DNA from: an uncultured Collinsella sp. | Lineage (GTDB): Bacteria; Actinomycetota; Coriobacteriia; Coriobacteriales; Coriobacteriaceae | Direction of reading: 5' to 3' | NCBI GenBank assembly: GCA_902494585.1 | Contig: CABUUD010000010.1 | Coordinates: forward strand, 1-34,699 | Length of the DNA stretch: 34,699 bases | In this document: positions 24,027-32,286 of the stretch, in pieces | Layout: every line of letters begins with the position of its first letter | How positions within the stretch are numbered: position 1 is the first letter of the stretch | Notes under the pieces: generated by a model | What the model was told of the DNA's origin: nothing | What the model saw: the letters and a program-made list of their open reading frames with translations, nothing else | Database searches by the model: none | Position numbers and translations under genes: made by a program

Positions 24027-24977
24027 TTAGCAGGAGAAGTCGACGCTGTCGATGATGTCCTTAAGGGCCTTTGCAGAGACGGTGAGCTCATGCTGCTCGT
24101 CATCGTTCAGCGGCACGGGAACGCGGCAGACGACGCCGTCGCGGCCAACGACCGTCGGCATGGAGATGGCCAGATCGGACAGGCCGTACTCGCCCACCAT
24201 GAGCGAGGAGACAGGCAGAACGGTCTGCTCATCGCGCATGACGGCAGTGCAGATGCGCTTGACGGCCATAGCGACACCGTAGTAGGTGGCGTGCTTCTTC
24301 TCGATGATGGTGTAGGCGGAGTTCTTGACGTCCTCGGCGATGCGCCTCTCGGCAGCCTCATGCTCCAGGTGGCCGTGAAGCTCACAGAAGGTGTTCAGCG
24401 GCACGCCGGCAACCTGAGCGCTGGACCAAGCGACGAACTCGGAGTCACCGTGCTCGCCCATGACGTAGGCCTGGACATCGCGCGGGTCAACCTCGACGTG
24501 AGCGCCGAGCATCTGCTGCAGACGGCCGGTGTCGAGCACGGTGCCGGAGCCGATGACATGACCCTCGGGCAGACCGGACATCTTGATGGCGGCGTAGGTC
24601 AGAACGTCGACCGGGTTGGAGACGATGAGCAGAATGCCGTCGAAGCCAGACTTCTTGATCTCGGGAATAATGGACTTAAAGATGCTGACGTTCTTATTGA
24701 CCAGGTCCAGGCGGGTCTCACCGGGCTTCTGGGCAGCGCCAGCGGTGACGACGATCATGGCGGCGTCGGCTACATCGGAATAATCGCCGGCGTAGATCTT
24801 CATCGGCTCGGCAAACGTCATGCCGTGCGCGATATCCAGAGCCTCACCCTCGGCGCGGTTCTTGTCCACGTCGATAAGGACCATCTCGGAGAACAGACCG
24901 CTCTGCATCAACGCGAACGCCGAAGACGAACCGACGAAACCGCAGCCGACAATAGCGACCTTCTTCTCGTTAACCAT
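24027..24977 (-). CDS. ldh: L-lactate dehydrogenase
   Basis: A 316-residue NAD-dependent enzyme that reduces pyruvate to L-lactate at the end of fermentation. Seen: Rossmann motif AIVGCGFVGSSSAF, the specificity loop GAAQKPGETR, whose Gln indicates lactate rather than malate dehydrogenase and whose Arg is catalytic, the substrate-binding Arg in VLDTGRLQQ, and the active-site His in VMGEHGDSEFV. ATG 24977 has GGGAG about 7 nt upstream; a start at 25055 would include the leader hairpin. Length is standard. It sits alone between its own leader hairpin and terminator. Confidence 0.96.
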   Translation of the reverse strand: MVNEKKVAIVGCGFVGSSSAFALMQSGLFSEMVLIDVDKNRAEGEALDIAHGMTFAEPMKIYAGDYSDVADAAMIVVTAGAAQKPGETRLDLVNKNVSIFKSIIPEIKKSGFDGILLIVSNPVDVLTYAAIKMSGLPEGHVIGSGTVLDTGRLQQMLGAHVEVDPRDVQAYVMGEHGDSEFVAWSSAQVAGVPLNTFCELHGHLEHEAAERRIAEDVKNSAYTIIEKKHATYYGVAMAVKRICTAVMRDEQTVLPVSSLMVGEYGLSDLAISMPTVVGRDGVVCRVPVPLNDDEQHELTVSAKALKDIIDSVDFSC

Positions 24978-25004
24978 TAGAAACTCCCATCTCTCTCCAC
25001 AAAC

Positions 25005-25033
25005 AAGCCGCCCGGGAACGACCCGAGCGGCTT
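25005..25033 (-). promoter_or_regulatory. Leader hairpin upstream of ldh
   Basis: AAGCCGCCCGGG and CCCGAGCGGCTT form a 12-bp stem with one mismatch and a 5-nt loop. On the minus strand it ends about 27 nt before the ldh ATG and is followed by TTGTTTGT. There is no room for a promoter between it and the ribosome site, so it is probably inside the ldh leader, as an attenuator or a stabilising structure. Confidence 0.55.
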
Positions 25034-25178
25034 GCCGTAATCCCAATACATCCAATCGGGACTTTGATTATGCTCCTATTCGCAGCCAAATATCGACCGT
25101 TTGCCGAAATTATTTGCAGAATTCGTAAAATAACTGCACGAAATCGGTTTCGAGCTATTGACGAGCCGAAATAGCTTT

Positions 25179-26342
25179 CTAATACAGGCCCGCTTCGCGG
25201 ATGGCCTCGACAGCCAAAGCGATCTGGTCGGGCGGCAAAACCAGCGCCATACGCACGTGCCCCTCGCCCGAAGGACCAAAGCTCGCGCCCGGCGTCACCA
25301 CAACACCGGCCTTCTCCATGAGCTCCTCGCAAAACGCCATGGAATCGGTGCGACCACCGGGAAGCTTGGCCCACACAAACATGGAGCCATGCGCGTTGGG
25401 ACGCTCCCAGCCCAGGCCCTCAAGACCGTCGCACAGGGCATCGCGACGCTCCTGGTACTTCAGACGCTGCGCCTCGACCTCATCACGCGGACCGTTCAGG
25501 CAGGCGATAGCAGCCTTCTGGATCGGGAAGAACATACCGAAGTCGATCTGGCCGCGTAGCTTGGCAAAGGCAGAGACCACGTCCTCGCGGCCGACCAAAA
25601 AGCCGATGCGAGCACCGGTGACGTTAAAGGACTTGGAGAGCGAGAAGAACTCAACGCCCACCTCGAGCGCACCGGGATACTGCAAGAAGCTGCCGCCCGG
25701 CTCGCCGTCGAACACGATGTCGGAGTACGCGTTGTCATGGACGATGAGCAGGTCGTGCTCGCGGGCAAAAGCGATGATCTCCTCGTAGATCTCGGGCGTG
25801 CCCACCGAGCCCACCGGGTTGGCGGGCAGCGACACGATCATATACTTGGCGCGGTCGGCCACTTCGGGATCGATGCCCGCCACATAGGGCAGGTAATTGT
25901 GCTCGGCAACCAGCGGATAGTACTCGAGCTTGGCATCGGCGATCTTGGCACCCGCCTCAAAGACCGGGTAGCACGGATCGGGAACCAAAATAGTGTCGCC
26001 CGGATCGAGCAGGGCCAGGCCCAAATGGCCCACGCCCTCCTGCGTGCCGTTGCACGACTGCACCATGGACGGCGTAATGCCGGAGACACCAAAGCGACGC
26101 TCATAGTAATCGCACACGGCCTGCTTGAGTTCGGGCAGGTCACGCAGGGCATACTTCCACATCTCGGGATCTTTGGCTGCTTGCGTGAGCGCCTCGACCA
26201 CGTGGTCGTACGGCTTAAAGTCGGGCGTGCCCACGCTCATGTTGTAAATGGTCTTGCCCTGAGCCTTCAGCGCGAGCAGTTTGTTGTTGAGCGAGGCGAA
26301 GACCTCCGCGCCAAAGCGGTCGAGACGCTGCGATGCCTGCAT
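25179..26342 (-). CDS. PLP-dependent class I/II aminotransferase, candidate N-acetyl-DAP aminotransferase
   Basis: A 387-residue fold-type I aminotransferase. Seen: NMSVGTPDFKP at the substrate side, the PLP-phosphate region SCNGTQEGVGHL, VSLPANPVGSV (aspartate/LL-DAP aminotransferase-like N-P-x-G), the PLP-contacting Asp in HDNAYSDIVF, the Schiff-base Lys in SLSKSFNVTGARIG, and the carboxylate-binding Arg near VRMALVLP. ATG 26342 has AAAGGTGG about 4 nt upstream. The acetylase lysine branch encoded nearby lacks only this activity (as PatA in Bacillus), so that is the proposed role; alanine, aspartate or another amino acid is equally compatible with the motifs. Confidence 0.85.
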   Translation of the reverse strand: MQASQRLDRFGAEVFASLNNKLLALKAQGKTIYNMSVGTPDFKPYDHVVEALTQAAKDPEMWKYALRDLPELKQAVCDYYERRFGVSGITPSMVQSCNGTQEGVGHLGLALLDPGDTILVPDPCYPVFEAGAKIADAKLEYYPLVAEHNYLPYVAGIDPEVADRAKYMIVSLPANPVGSVGTPEIYEEIIAFAREHDLLIVHDNAYSDIVFDGEPGGSFLQYPGALEVGVEFFSLSKSFNVTGARIGFLVGREDVVSAFAKLRGQIDFGMFFPIQKAAIACLNGPRDEVEAQRLKYQERRDALCDGLEGLGWERPNAHGSMFVWAKLPGGRTDSMAFCEELMEKAGVVVTPGASFGPSGEGHVRMALVLPPDQIALAVEAIREAGLY

Positions 26343-26361
26343 GGTGCCACCTTTCGATATG

Positions 26362-26392
26362 AAAAACGCGGCGCTCCGACAAGAGCGCCGCG
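26362..26392 (-). terminator. Strong terminator-type hairpin between nadE and the aminotransferase gene
   Basis: CGCGGCGCTC (26367-26376) pairs perfectly with GAGCGCCGCG (26383-26392); on the minus strand it is followed by TTTTT. It ends only about 20 nt before the aminotransferase ATG, so it either ends nadE transcription or attenuates the aminotransferase gene. Confidence 0.85.
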
Positions 26393-26460
26393 CGATACGG
26401 GCCATCAGATTGCAAAAGTGTAACGCTTGCAACCCCCGTATTGGTTCAATTTAGCCAACC

Positions 26461-28461
26461 TTAGTCAATTGCATTGAGCGCATCGATCTGCGCAAGCCAC
26501 AGACGCGAGCTGGCGTCACTCGGCATACGCCAATCGCCGCGCGGGCTGAGCGTCACCGAGCCCACCTTGGGACCATCGGGCAGGCAGCTGCGCTTAAACT
26601 GCTGAGCAAAGAAGCGACGGTAGAACGTACGCAACCACGTGTGGACGGTCTTGGCGTCGTAGACGCCCTCGAAGCTCTTGAGCGCCATGCGGTAGATCTT
26701 GCCGGGCTCAAAGCCAAAACGCAGCAGGTAGTAGAGGAAGTAGTCGTGCAGCTCGTACGGGCCCACCAAATCCTCAGTCTTCTGTGCAATCTCGCCGTCG
26801 CCCGTGGGCGGCAGAAGCTCGGGGGACACCGGCGTATCGAGGATGTCGAGCAGTGTCTCGGCAATGCGCCCGCCAAAGACATCGGCGGCATAACGCACCA
26901 AGTGACGCACGAGCGTCTTGGGCACGCTCGCGTTGACGGCGTACATGCTCATGTGGTCACCGTTATAGGTAGCCCAACCGAGCGCCAACTCCGACAGGTC
27001 GCCCGTGCCGATGACAAAACCGCCAGCCTGGTTGGCCAGATCCATCAGAATCTGCGTACGCTCGCGCGCCTGGCTGTTCTCGTAGGTCACGTCCTGCACG
27101 GCCGGATCATGCTCAATGTCCTTGAAGTGCTGCTCCACAGCCGCATGGATCGAAACCTCGCGGAAGCTCACACCCAGGTCGCGAGCGAGCGACTCGGCGT
27201 TCGACTTGGTGCGATGCGTCGTGCCAAAGCCGGGCATGGACACGGCCGTGATACCGGTGCGCGGCAGCCCCAGTGCATCGAAGGCGCGAACTGTCACGAG
27301 CAGCGCGAGTGTGGAATCAAGGCCGCCCGAAAGACCGATGGCTGCAGCCTTGGTACCCGTATGGGCAAGGCGGGTCTTGAGGCCGGCGGTCTGCAGGTCG
27401 AGGATGGTCTCACAGCGCTCGGCCAGGTCGCCATGGTCGGCCGGCACAAAGGGAGCGCGGGGGAAGACACGGTCGATGTCGAACGCATCGCGCAGGACAG
27501 GTTCGTCTGTCAGCACGCCCTCAAACGAAAATTCAACGGTCGTGGCCTCCGGTGTATCGTCCGTGCGCGCCCACGTCGTCGAGCGGCGGCGCTCGGCAAC
27601 CAGACGGTCAAGATCGACATCGGCGACGGCCATATCGCAGGTAAGCAGTTTGGTGGCGGCGAGCTTGGAGCCGTTTTCGTAGATAAGGTTCTCGCCTGCA
27701 AAGACCATATCGGTCGTGGACTCGCCCTCGCTCGCATCCGCATAGGCATAGGCGCAGTACAGGCGCGCACTCTGATTGGAGATGAGACTGCGGCGATAGT
27801 CTGCCTTACCGATAATCTCATCCGAGGCCGACGGGTTGAGAATCACCGTCGCACCGGCAAGCGCCATCTCGGTCGAAGGCGGCGCCGGCACCCACAGGTC
27901 CTCACAGACCTCAACGCCCAGCACCAGGTCCTCGGCGCCCTCATCACAGCAGCGGTAGACAAGCCCCGAACCCAGCGGAACCGGACCCTGACCGGCAAAT
28001 TCAACCCACACGGGATCCGCAGGCGCCGGAGCAAACCAGCGGCGCTCGTAGAACTCGCCATAGTTGGGCAGATACTTTTTGGCCGTAAGACCCAAAAGCT
28101 CGCCCGCGCAGCACACGGCGGCGCAGTTGTAGATATTCTCGGCAACTGCAACGGGAAGACCGATGGTAAAGACAATCGGCAGCTCACGAGTCTCATCGAG
28201 GATATGCACCAAAGCAGCCTCGCAGGCATGCAGCAGCGTGCGATTATGGAACAGGTCGGCCGCGGTATAGCCGCACAAGTTGAGCTCGGGCAGCACCAGC
28301 GCGCGAACGCCGCGCTCGGCAGCCTCGCGAACAGCCGCCAATGCAACCTCGACATTGTCCTCGACATCGGCAACGCGAATCTGCGGCGACGCCGCCGCCA
28401 CACGCAAAAAGCCATCGTTCTTATTAGCCGAAACGCAGCATTGCCTTGTTGATCTGGACAC
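26461..28461 (-). CDS. nadE: Glutamine-dependent NAD+ synthetase
   Basis: A 666-residue two-domain enzyme that makes NAD+ from deamido-NAD+ using ammonia from glutamine. The N-terminal nitrilase-type glutaminase has the Glu-Lys-Cys triad in VLPELNLCGY (Glu59), LTAKKYLPNY (Lys128/129) and LGVEVCEDLW (Cys186). The C-terminal synthetase domain has the ATP-binding SGGLDS (residues 378-383) and later GTGDLSELALGW. The length fits the long actinobacterial type. GTG 28461 is used: AAGGGG lies about 7 nt upstream and no in-frame ATG gives a full N-terminus. Confidence 0.95.
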   Translation of the reverse strand: MSRSTRQCCVSANKNDGFLRVAAASPQIRVADVEDNVEVALAAVREAAERGVRALVLPELNLCGYTAADLFHNRTLLHACEAALVHILDETRELPIVFTIGLPVAVAENIYNCAAVCCAGELLGLTAKKYLPNYGEFYERRWFAPAPADPVWVEFAGQGPVPLGSGLVYRCCDEGAEDLVLGVEVCEDLWVPAPPSTEMALAGATVILNPSASDEIIGKADYRRSLISNQSARLYCAYAYADASEGESTTDMVFAGENLIYENGSKLAATKLLTCDMAVADVDLDRLVAERRRSTTWARTDDTPEATTVEFSFEGVLTDEPVLRDAFDIDRVFPRAPFVPADHGDLAERCETILDLQTAGLKTRLAHTGTKAAAIGLSGGLDSTLALLVTVRAFDALGLPRTGITAVSMPGFGTTHRTKSNAESLARDLGVSFREVSIHAAVEQHFKDIEHDPAVQDVTYENSQARERTQILMDLANQAGGFVIGTGDLSELALGWATYNGDHMSMYAVNASVPKTLVRHLVRYAADVFGGRIAETLLDILDTPVSPELLPPTGDGEIAQKTEDLVGPYELHDYFLYYLLRFGFEPGKIYRMALKSFEGVYDAKTVHTWLRTFYRRFFAQQFKRSCLPDGPKVGSVTLSPRGDWRMPSDASSRLWLAQIDALNAID

Positions 28462-28587
28462 TGGAGGCCCCTTCTACCCTGAGATTCAGTCTAACGGACG
28501 TTCACATATCTCTAACTAGCCAAAGCAACCTCCCAGTTTACTGAGAGGCCAACCTGTGCTAAGAGCATGTATTTCAATAATATCTTT

Positions 28588-28624
28588 AATTAAAAAGGAG
28601 AAATCGATAATCGACTTCTCCTTT
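28588..28624 (-). terminator. Terminator of the radical SAM/peptide operon
   Basis: AAAGGAGAAATCGA (28594-28607) pairs with TCGACTTCTCCTTT (28611-28624) around a 3-nt loop, with one mismatch. The minus strand continues TTTTTAATTAAAG. It begins 24 nt after the peptide stop codon. Confidence 0.88.
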
Positions 28625-28648
28625 AAGCGAGGCGAGTAAATTTCGAAA

Positions 28649-28759
28649 CTAATGGCAGAATTTATCCATGTAGTCCTCAAAGTCGAACACTTCTACCACG
28701 ACGCCCTCTTCCTGAAACTCTTTCAGTTGCTCCAAGAGATCTTTGTTAATAACGTCCAT
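28649..28759 (-). CDS. 36-residue acidic peptide, candidate RiPP precursor
   Basis: A short gene read directly from the minus strand: ATG at 28759, TAG at 28649. AGAGGAGG overlaps the radical SAM stop codon and stands about 7 nt before the ATG, a very strong ribosome site. The peptide starts MDVINKDLLEQLKEF, a likely helical leader, then QEEG, a Val-rich stretch (VVVEV), and an aromatic and acidic end finishing DYMDKFCH. By count it has 11 acidic and 3 Lys residues, one Cys (35) and one His (36). Its place directly after a B12-radical SAM gene and before the terminator suggests it is the substrate. No known precursor family is recognised. Core boundaries and modifications are not known. Confidence 0.72.
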   Translation of the reverse strand: MDVINKDLLEQLKEFQEEGVVVEVFDFEDYMDKFCH

Positions 28760-28772
28760 GCAGAAACCTCCT

Positions 28773-31094
28773 CTATCTAATCAATTGTAGTATATCTGCT
28801 TTCATGCAATTATCAACCAACTTGTTTAGTTGCTCCTCGTTTGCCGATAGTCCCTCTTTTTTCAAAATGTCGCGCACCTCGTTCTTAGTAATCGGCTTTT
28901 CAAACAACGAAAGCAAAGCGAACGAAAAATCATTAACCGCACACATTCTATGGGTGGCACAACTCAGCAGTACTCTTAACCCCTCTTTTGAGCGTCCGAC
29001 TTCTTTCACAAACGAACTTTTAACCAATTGAAAACCATTATCGTGCATTACATAATCGGCATCGATATTTGTATTCAGCAATCCATAATGCAACAGTTCT
29101 TCTATCGCCCTTGTCAGCTCGAGGTCGCCCTGATCAAGGATAAGAGAAATGCTACAATCGGCCTCCAATAAACGGGCCAACTTAAGGTATACCAACTGGG
29201 AAACAGCATAGACATGATGGTATTCAGAATTATAGAAGTAGGCAAATGGCTCAACGAGCACGACAGAGGTCTTGGAATCCAGCCAGATTCGATCAGCTGG
29301 ATTTAGACTAGTTAGCCGTCGCTTTACTTTGGTCAAATGTCCCTTATACCTGACAGCGTGAATAGAATCTAGGATCCAGGTCACCTCTGAAATATGAAGC
29401 CGCTGGGGCAAGTCAATTGTGTCGCTACCGTTTATGACCTCTTGCATATAAAAATCAATATGATGCTCATCAGATAAGGATTTTGCTTCATTTAAAGTTA
29501 AACCAGTGCCTGAAACATAATCCACTTCGAGGCGCAAATCCTCATATTGGGACTTCGGCATTACAGAGACACCATACTTATCGGGATGATTCCAAACATC
29601 CGACCCCATAACGAGACCAAAATTCGTAAATCCTCTCGTGGAATATGGAACACCACATACCTGTTTTGAATAATTCAAAACATTCTCTGTATAAGCTAAG
29701 GTGTTCAGAGCCTCTTCTTTAGTTTCGGTCGGAAAGCCAATCATAAAGAATAGATGAACAGGAATACCCGCATTGAGACAATCATGGATATTGCGATCAA
29801 TCCAATCAACTCTCGTGTTCTTCTTCATTAGATCAAGAACTCTTTGGTTGTATGACTCGAGGCCAAACTGAATCTGCCTACATCCACTTTGGTATATCTT
29901 GTTGAAAACGTCTGTACTTAGGGTTGGAGAGAACCTCGTTTCTCCATGCCAGAAAAACGTTTTTCCCGATGCGTTTATTTCATCCGCGAGTTGCTCCATT
30001 CTTTTGCCTTCGAATGTTTCATCCACAAAAGAGAAAACTCTCGTGCCGTATTTTTCATTTAACCGACACATTATTTCAAATACTCTCGATATAGGCATCT
30101 TTCGGTAACAACCACCGGTAGCACCGGGAATGGTGCAGAAGGCGCAATGATTAAAACACTGCCTAGAGGAATAAACCGGCAATATTAACTCAGGCATGAA
30201 GTATTTAGAAAGGGCGAAGCCATCGAAATCGGGAACTGTATCGTTGATAAATGTTTGCTCAATCCGATGGTTTTTATATATCTTTCCACCTTTAGCATGG
30301 CAAAGGTTTGGAACACAGTCGAGATTGTCATCACCAGAGTCAAGAGCCTCAAGAAGACGTGCAAGCGGCTCTTCGCCGTCATACATCATTATCGAATCAA
30401 TGTATTCAAAAAAGGGATGCCATTCTTTCATGCAGTCATCTGCTAAACGAGTAATGTAATTGCCGCCCAATGAGACGTGTTTAACAGATGGACATTCTTC
30501 TTTAATCAGTTTCGCTAACGTAACTGCAGAAATCAATTGGAAACAGCCGCTCACCGAAATCCCAATAAACTCGATTTTTTCCCTCTGAATACGCTTAAGA
30601 AAGGCAGTTTCATAGAAGGAAATAAACGGATTATGCAAGGTATCCGCAAGCGATTTCATTATTTCTGGTGTCGAATAATAATCATAGGGCAGATCTATGG
30701 AGTTGAACGTGTATTTAACTCCATATGAGACGTGATTTATGATATAGAGTGCATTTCTAAAAATGTTTTCAGCATATTGTCTTTCTTTTAGATTAAAGTA
30801 TCTCTTCGATCTGAAAATATCTTTTGCCTCGTCAACATTAAGTGCTGACTTTTGTATCAACTCGATTGTTAATTGAACATTCGAACTAAACGAATCCTTT
30901 GATTCCCGATACCTTTTACAGCACTCTTCGACATGTCTAAAAGATAGGAGGTCATCGTAAAATTCCACGTTTAAGTCAACAATGTCAACTTTGTATTGTT
31001 CAACCTCTTGAAGATATGACTTCAAAACAGGCAAGGCAAGATACGGCCCCACTGGACTCCATCCTGGGGGAAATACTAAAAGCGTTTTAGGCAT
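28773..31094 (-). CDS. Cobalamin-binding radical SAM protein with C-terminal winged-helix-like repeats
   Basis: A 773-residue class B radical SAM enzyme. Residues 1 to about 270 form a B12-binding-like region (LLVFPPGWSPVGPYLALPVL, later VSLGGNYITR). The cluster motif is C313-x3-C317-x2-C320 (RQCFNHCAFC), followed by SFVDETFEG, WHGETRFSP, QFGLESYNQRVLDLM and FFMIGFPTETKEE, all usual for B12-radical SAM enzymes. The C-terminal 170 residues hold two segments of similar form (about 605-680 and 708-773): a beta start, a helix, then an L-x-x-x-helix ending in GLL or DIL. These resemble PqqD-like peptide-recognition or other winged-helix domains. It may methylate or cross-link the 36-residue peptide encoded 13 nt downstream. 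The ribosome site is weak, and the start is 7 nt after the MFS stop. Confidence 0.85.
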   Translation of the reverse strand: MPKTLLVFPPGWSPVGPYLALPVLKSYLQEVEQYKVDIVDLNVEFYDDLLSFRHVEECCKRYRESKDSFSSNVQLTIELIQKSALNVDEAKDIFRSKRYFNLKERQYAENIFRNALYIINHVSYGVKYTFNSIDLPYDYYSTPEIMKSLADTLHNPFISFYETAFLKRIQREKIEFIGISVSGCFQLISAVTLAKLIKEECPSVKHVSLGGNYITRLADDCMKEWHPFFEYIDSIMMYDGEEPLARLLEALDSGDDNLDCVPNLCHAKGGKIYKNHRIEQTFINDTVPDFDGFALSKYFMPELILPVYSSRQCFNHCAFCTIPGATGGCYRKMPISRVFEIMCRLNEKYGTRVFSFVDETFEGKRMEQLADEINASGKTFFWHGETRFSPTLSTDVFNKIYQSGCRQIQFGLESYNQRVLDLMKKNTRVDWIDRNIHDCLNAGIPVHLFFMIGFPTETKEEALNTLAYTENVLNYSKQVCGVPYSTRGFTNFGLVMGSDVWNHPDKYGVSVMPKSQYEDLRLEVDYVSGTGLTLNEAKSLSDEHHIDFYMQEVINGSDTIDLPQRLHISEVTWILDSIHAVRYKGHLTKVKRRLTSLNPADRIWLDSKTSVVLVEPFAYFYNSEYHHVYAVSQLVYLKLARLLEADCSISLILDQGDLELTRAIEELLHYGLLNTNIDADYVMHDNGFQLVKSSFVKEVGRSKEGLRVLLSCATHRMCAVNDFSFALLSLFEKPITKNEVRDILKKEGLSANEEQLNKLVDNCMKADILQLIR

Positions 31095-31101
31095 ATCAAC
31101 G

Positions 31102-32286
31102 TCACATCTTTCGCAAATAATTCAATTGAAACACAACTACCATCATAATTGAAAATACACCAAGTCCTGTAACGAGAATTGAGAACATCGCGATGCTCGT
31201 GAACAGCGAAACAAGGAGTGTTGAAATAACAACAGCAACCGATTGCAAAGACTCCCTAATTGAAAACAGGCTCATCGATTCAGATCCGTCTCTCGCCAAA
31301 TCCTGCAGCGATGTTATGAGAAGCACATCTTGAATGGCGTTTCCGGCACCGACGATAAAAAGGAAAATAAACGATATCCCAGACGCATAGCGATAGCCAA
31401 ACGCCAGATACGCACCGAGCGCAAGATACGTCACAAAACAATATGATTTAACGCAATCGGAACCACTGATTAAACGACCGTATATTGTATTTCCGAACAA
31501 CAGTCCGATTGTAAGACTACTCTGAAGGAATCCGTATTGTATCGATGACGAGTCAAATTGCAATTGCGCTATAGCTGGCAAAAGAGAATTCAGAGAGCCG
31601 AATGCCACGCCACTAGAAATATCGATTAATAGGAAACCAATTGCCAAGTGCTTCGCGTTAAGATCACTAAATGCAGTCCAGTTTTTTTCATTTTTGCTTA
31701 TCCCCTCTTTATCATTAACCTCGATAACCGACGGAACATCTCGCAGCAACCAGAACGACGCGGCAAAAGAAAGCGCGTCTAATGCAAGAACAGCCTCCGC
31801 CCCAAATTGAGCGACAACAAAACCGCCGGCAACTGGCCCCAGAACCATCATCAAATTCTGCAGAAACCCAAACGAATTATTAATTACGTCGCGATTGATA
31901 CTATTCGTATTGGCTCTTAACAACGAGTAAAAGCAGGGCATTTCAACCGTTCGGCAAAGCGATACCGCGCACGTAATAGCAAACATACTCCATTTACTAT
32001 CAACAAAAATATAGCAAACGAATAATCCCGCGCGAATTAAGTCTGCCAATCTCATGGCCTGCAGTGTCCCGATACCCATCTTCTGAGGCAGCTGCGCGAG
32101 CGCAACTGAAAACAGAGCGGGGGCAAATCTGCAGCAGACCATCAAAGCAGTTGCAGAAACATCGTGAGTTACCTCGTAAATCAGCATTGGCAAAGCAATA
32201 TTCGCACACCAATTGCCTATTTCGCTTATCCCTCTAGCAATATATAGGACCCGAACCGGACGGCTAGCTCTCAATACCGTGAACAT
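31102..32286 (-). CDS. MFS transporter, candidate peptide exporter
   Basis: A 394-residue carrier with 10-12 hydrophobic segments, of the MFS_3 (enterobactin-exporter-like) form: it opens RVLYIARGISEIGNWCANIALPMLIYEVT, read in parts, and has LGPVAGGFVVAQFG and a late SLFSIRESLQSVAVVIS. Such carriers mostly export small molecules. ATG 32286 overlaps the DUF2087 gene by 23 bp, with GAGG about 9 nt upstream, so translation is coupled. Codons are AT-rich like the rest of the island. In this setting it most likely exports the modified peptide; the alternative is self-protection by drug efflux. Confidence 0.85.
   Translation of the reverse strand: MFTVLRASRPVRVLYIARGISEIGNWCANIALPMLIYEVTHDVSATALMVCCRFAPALFSVALAQLPQKMGIGTLQAMRLADLIRAGLFVCYIFVDSKWSMFAITCAVSLCRTVEMPCFYSLLRANTNSINRDVINNSFGFLQNLMMVLGPVAGGFVVAQFGAEAVLALDALSFAASFWLLRDVPSVIEVNDKEGISKNEKNWTAFSDLNAKHLAIGFLLIDISSGVAFGSLNSLLPAIAQLQFDSSSIQYGFLQSSLTIGLLFGNTIYGRLISGSDCVKSYCFVTYLALGAYLAFGYRYASGISFIFLFIVGAGNAIQDVLLITSLQDLARDGSESMSLFSIRESLQSVAVVISTLLVSLFTSIAMFSILVTGLGVFSIMMVVVFQLNYLRKM

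Noticed and set aside
25115..25138. TGCAG/CTGCA inverted repeat upstream of ldh as a Rex-type redox operator
   Set aside because: The arms are only 5 bp with a 14-nt gap and do not match the TTGTGA-type Rex site.
25154..25177. AGCTATT/AATAGCT hairpin after the aminotransferase gene as a terminator
   Set aside because: Short stem, AT-rich and without a T-run directly after it; too weak to call.
26641..28452. Long plus-strand open frame (about 600 codons) opposite nadE
   Set aside because: It is the antisense shadow of a GC-rich gene; the minus frame carries all the NAD synthetase motifs and the plus frame shows no family and no ribosome site.
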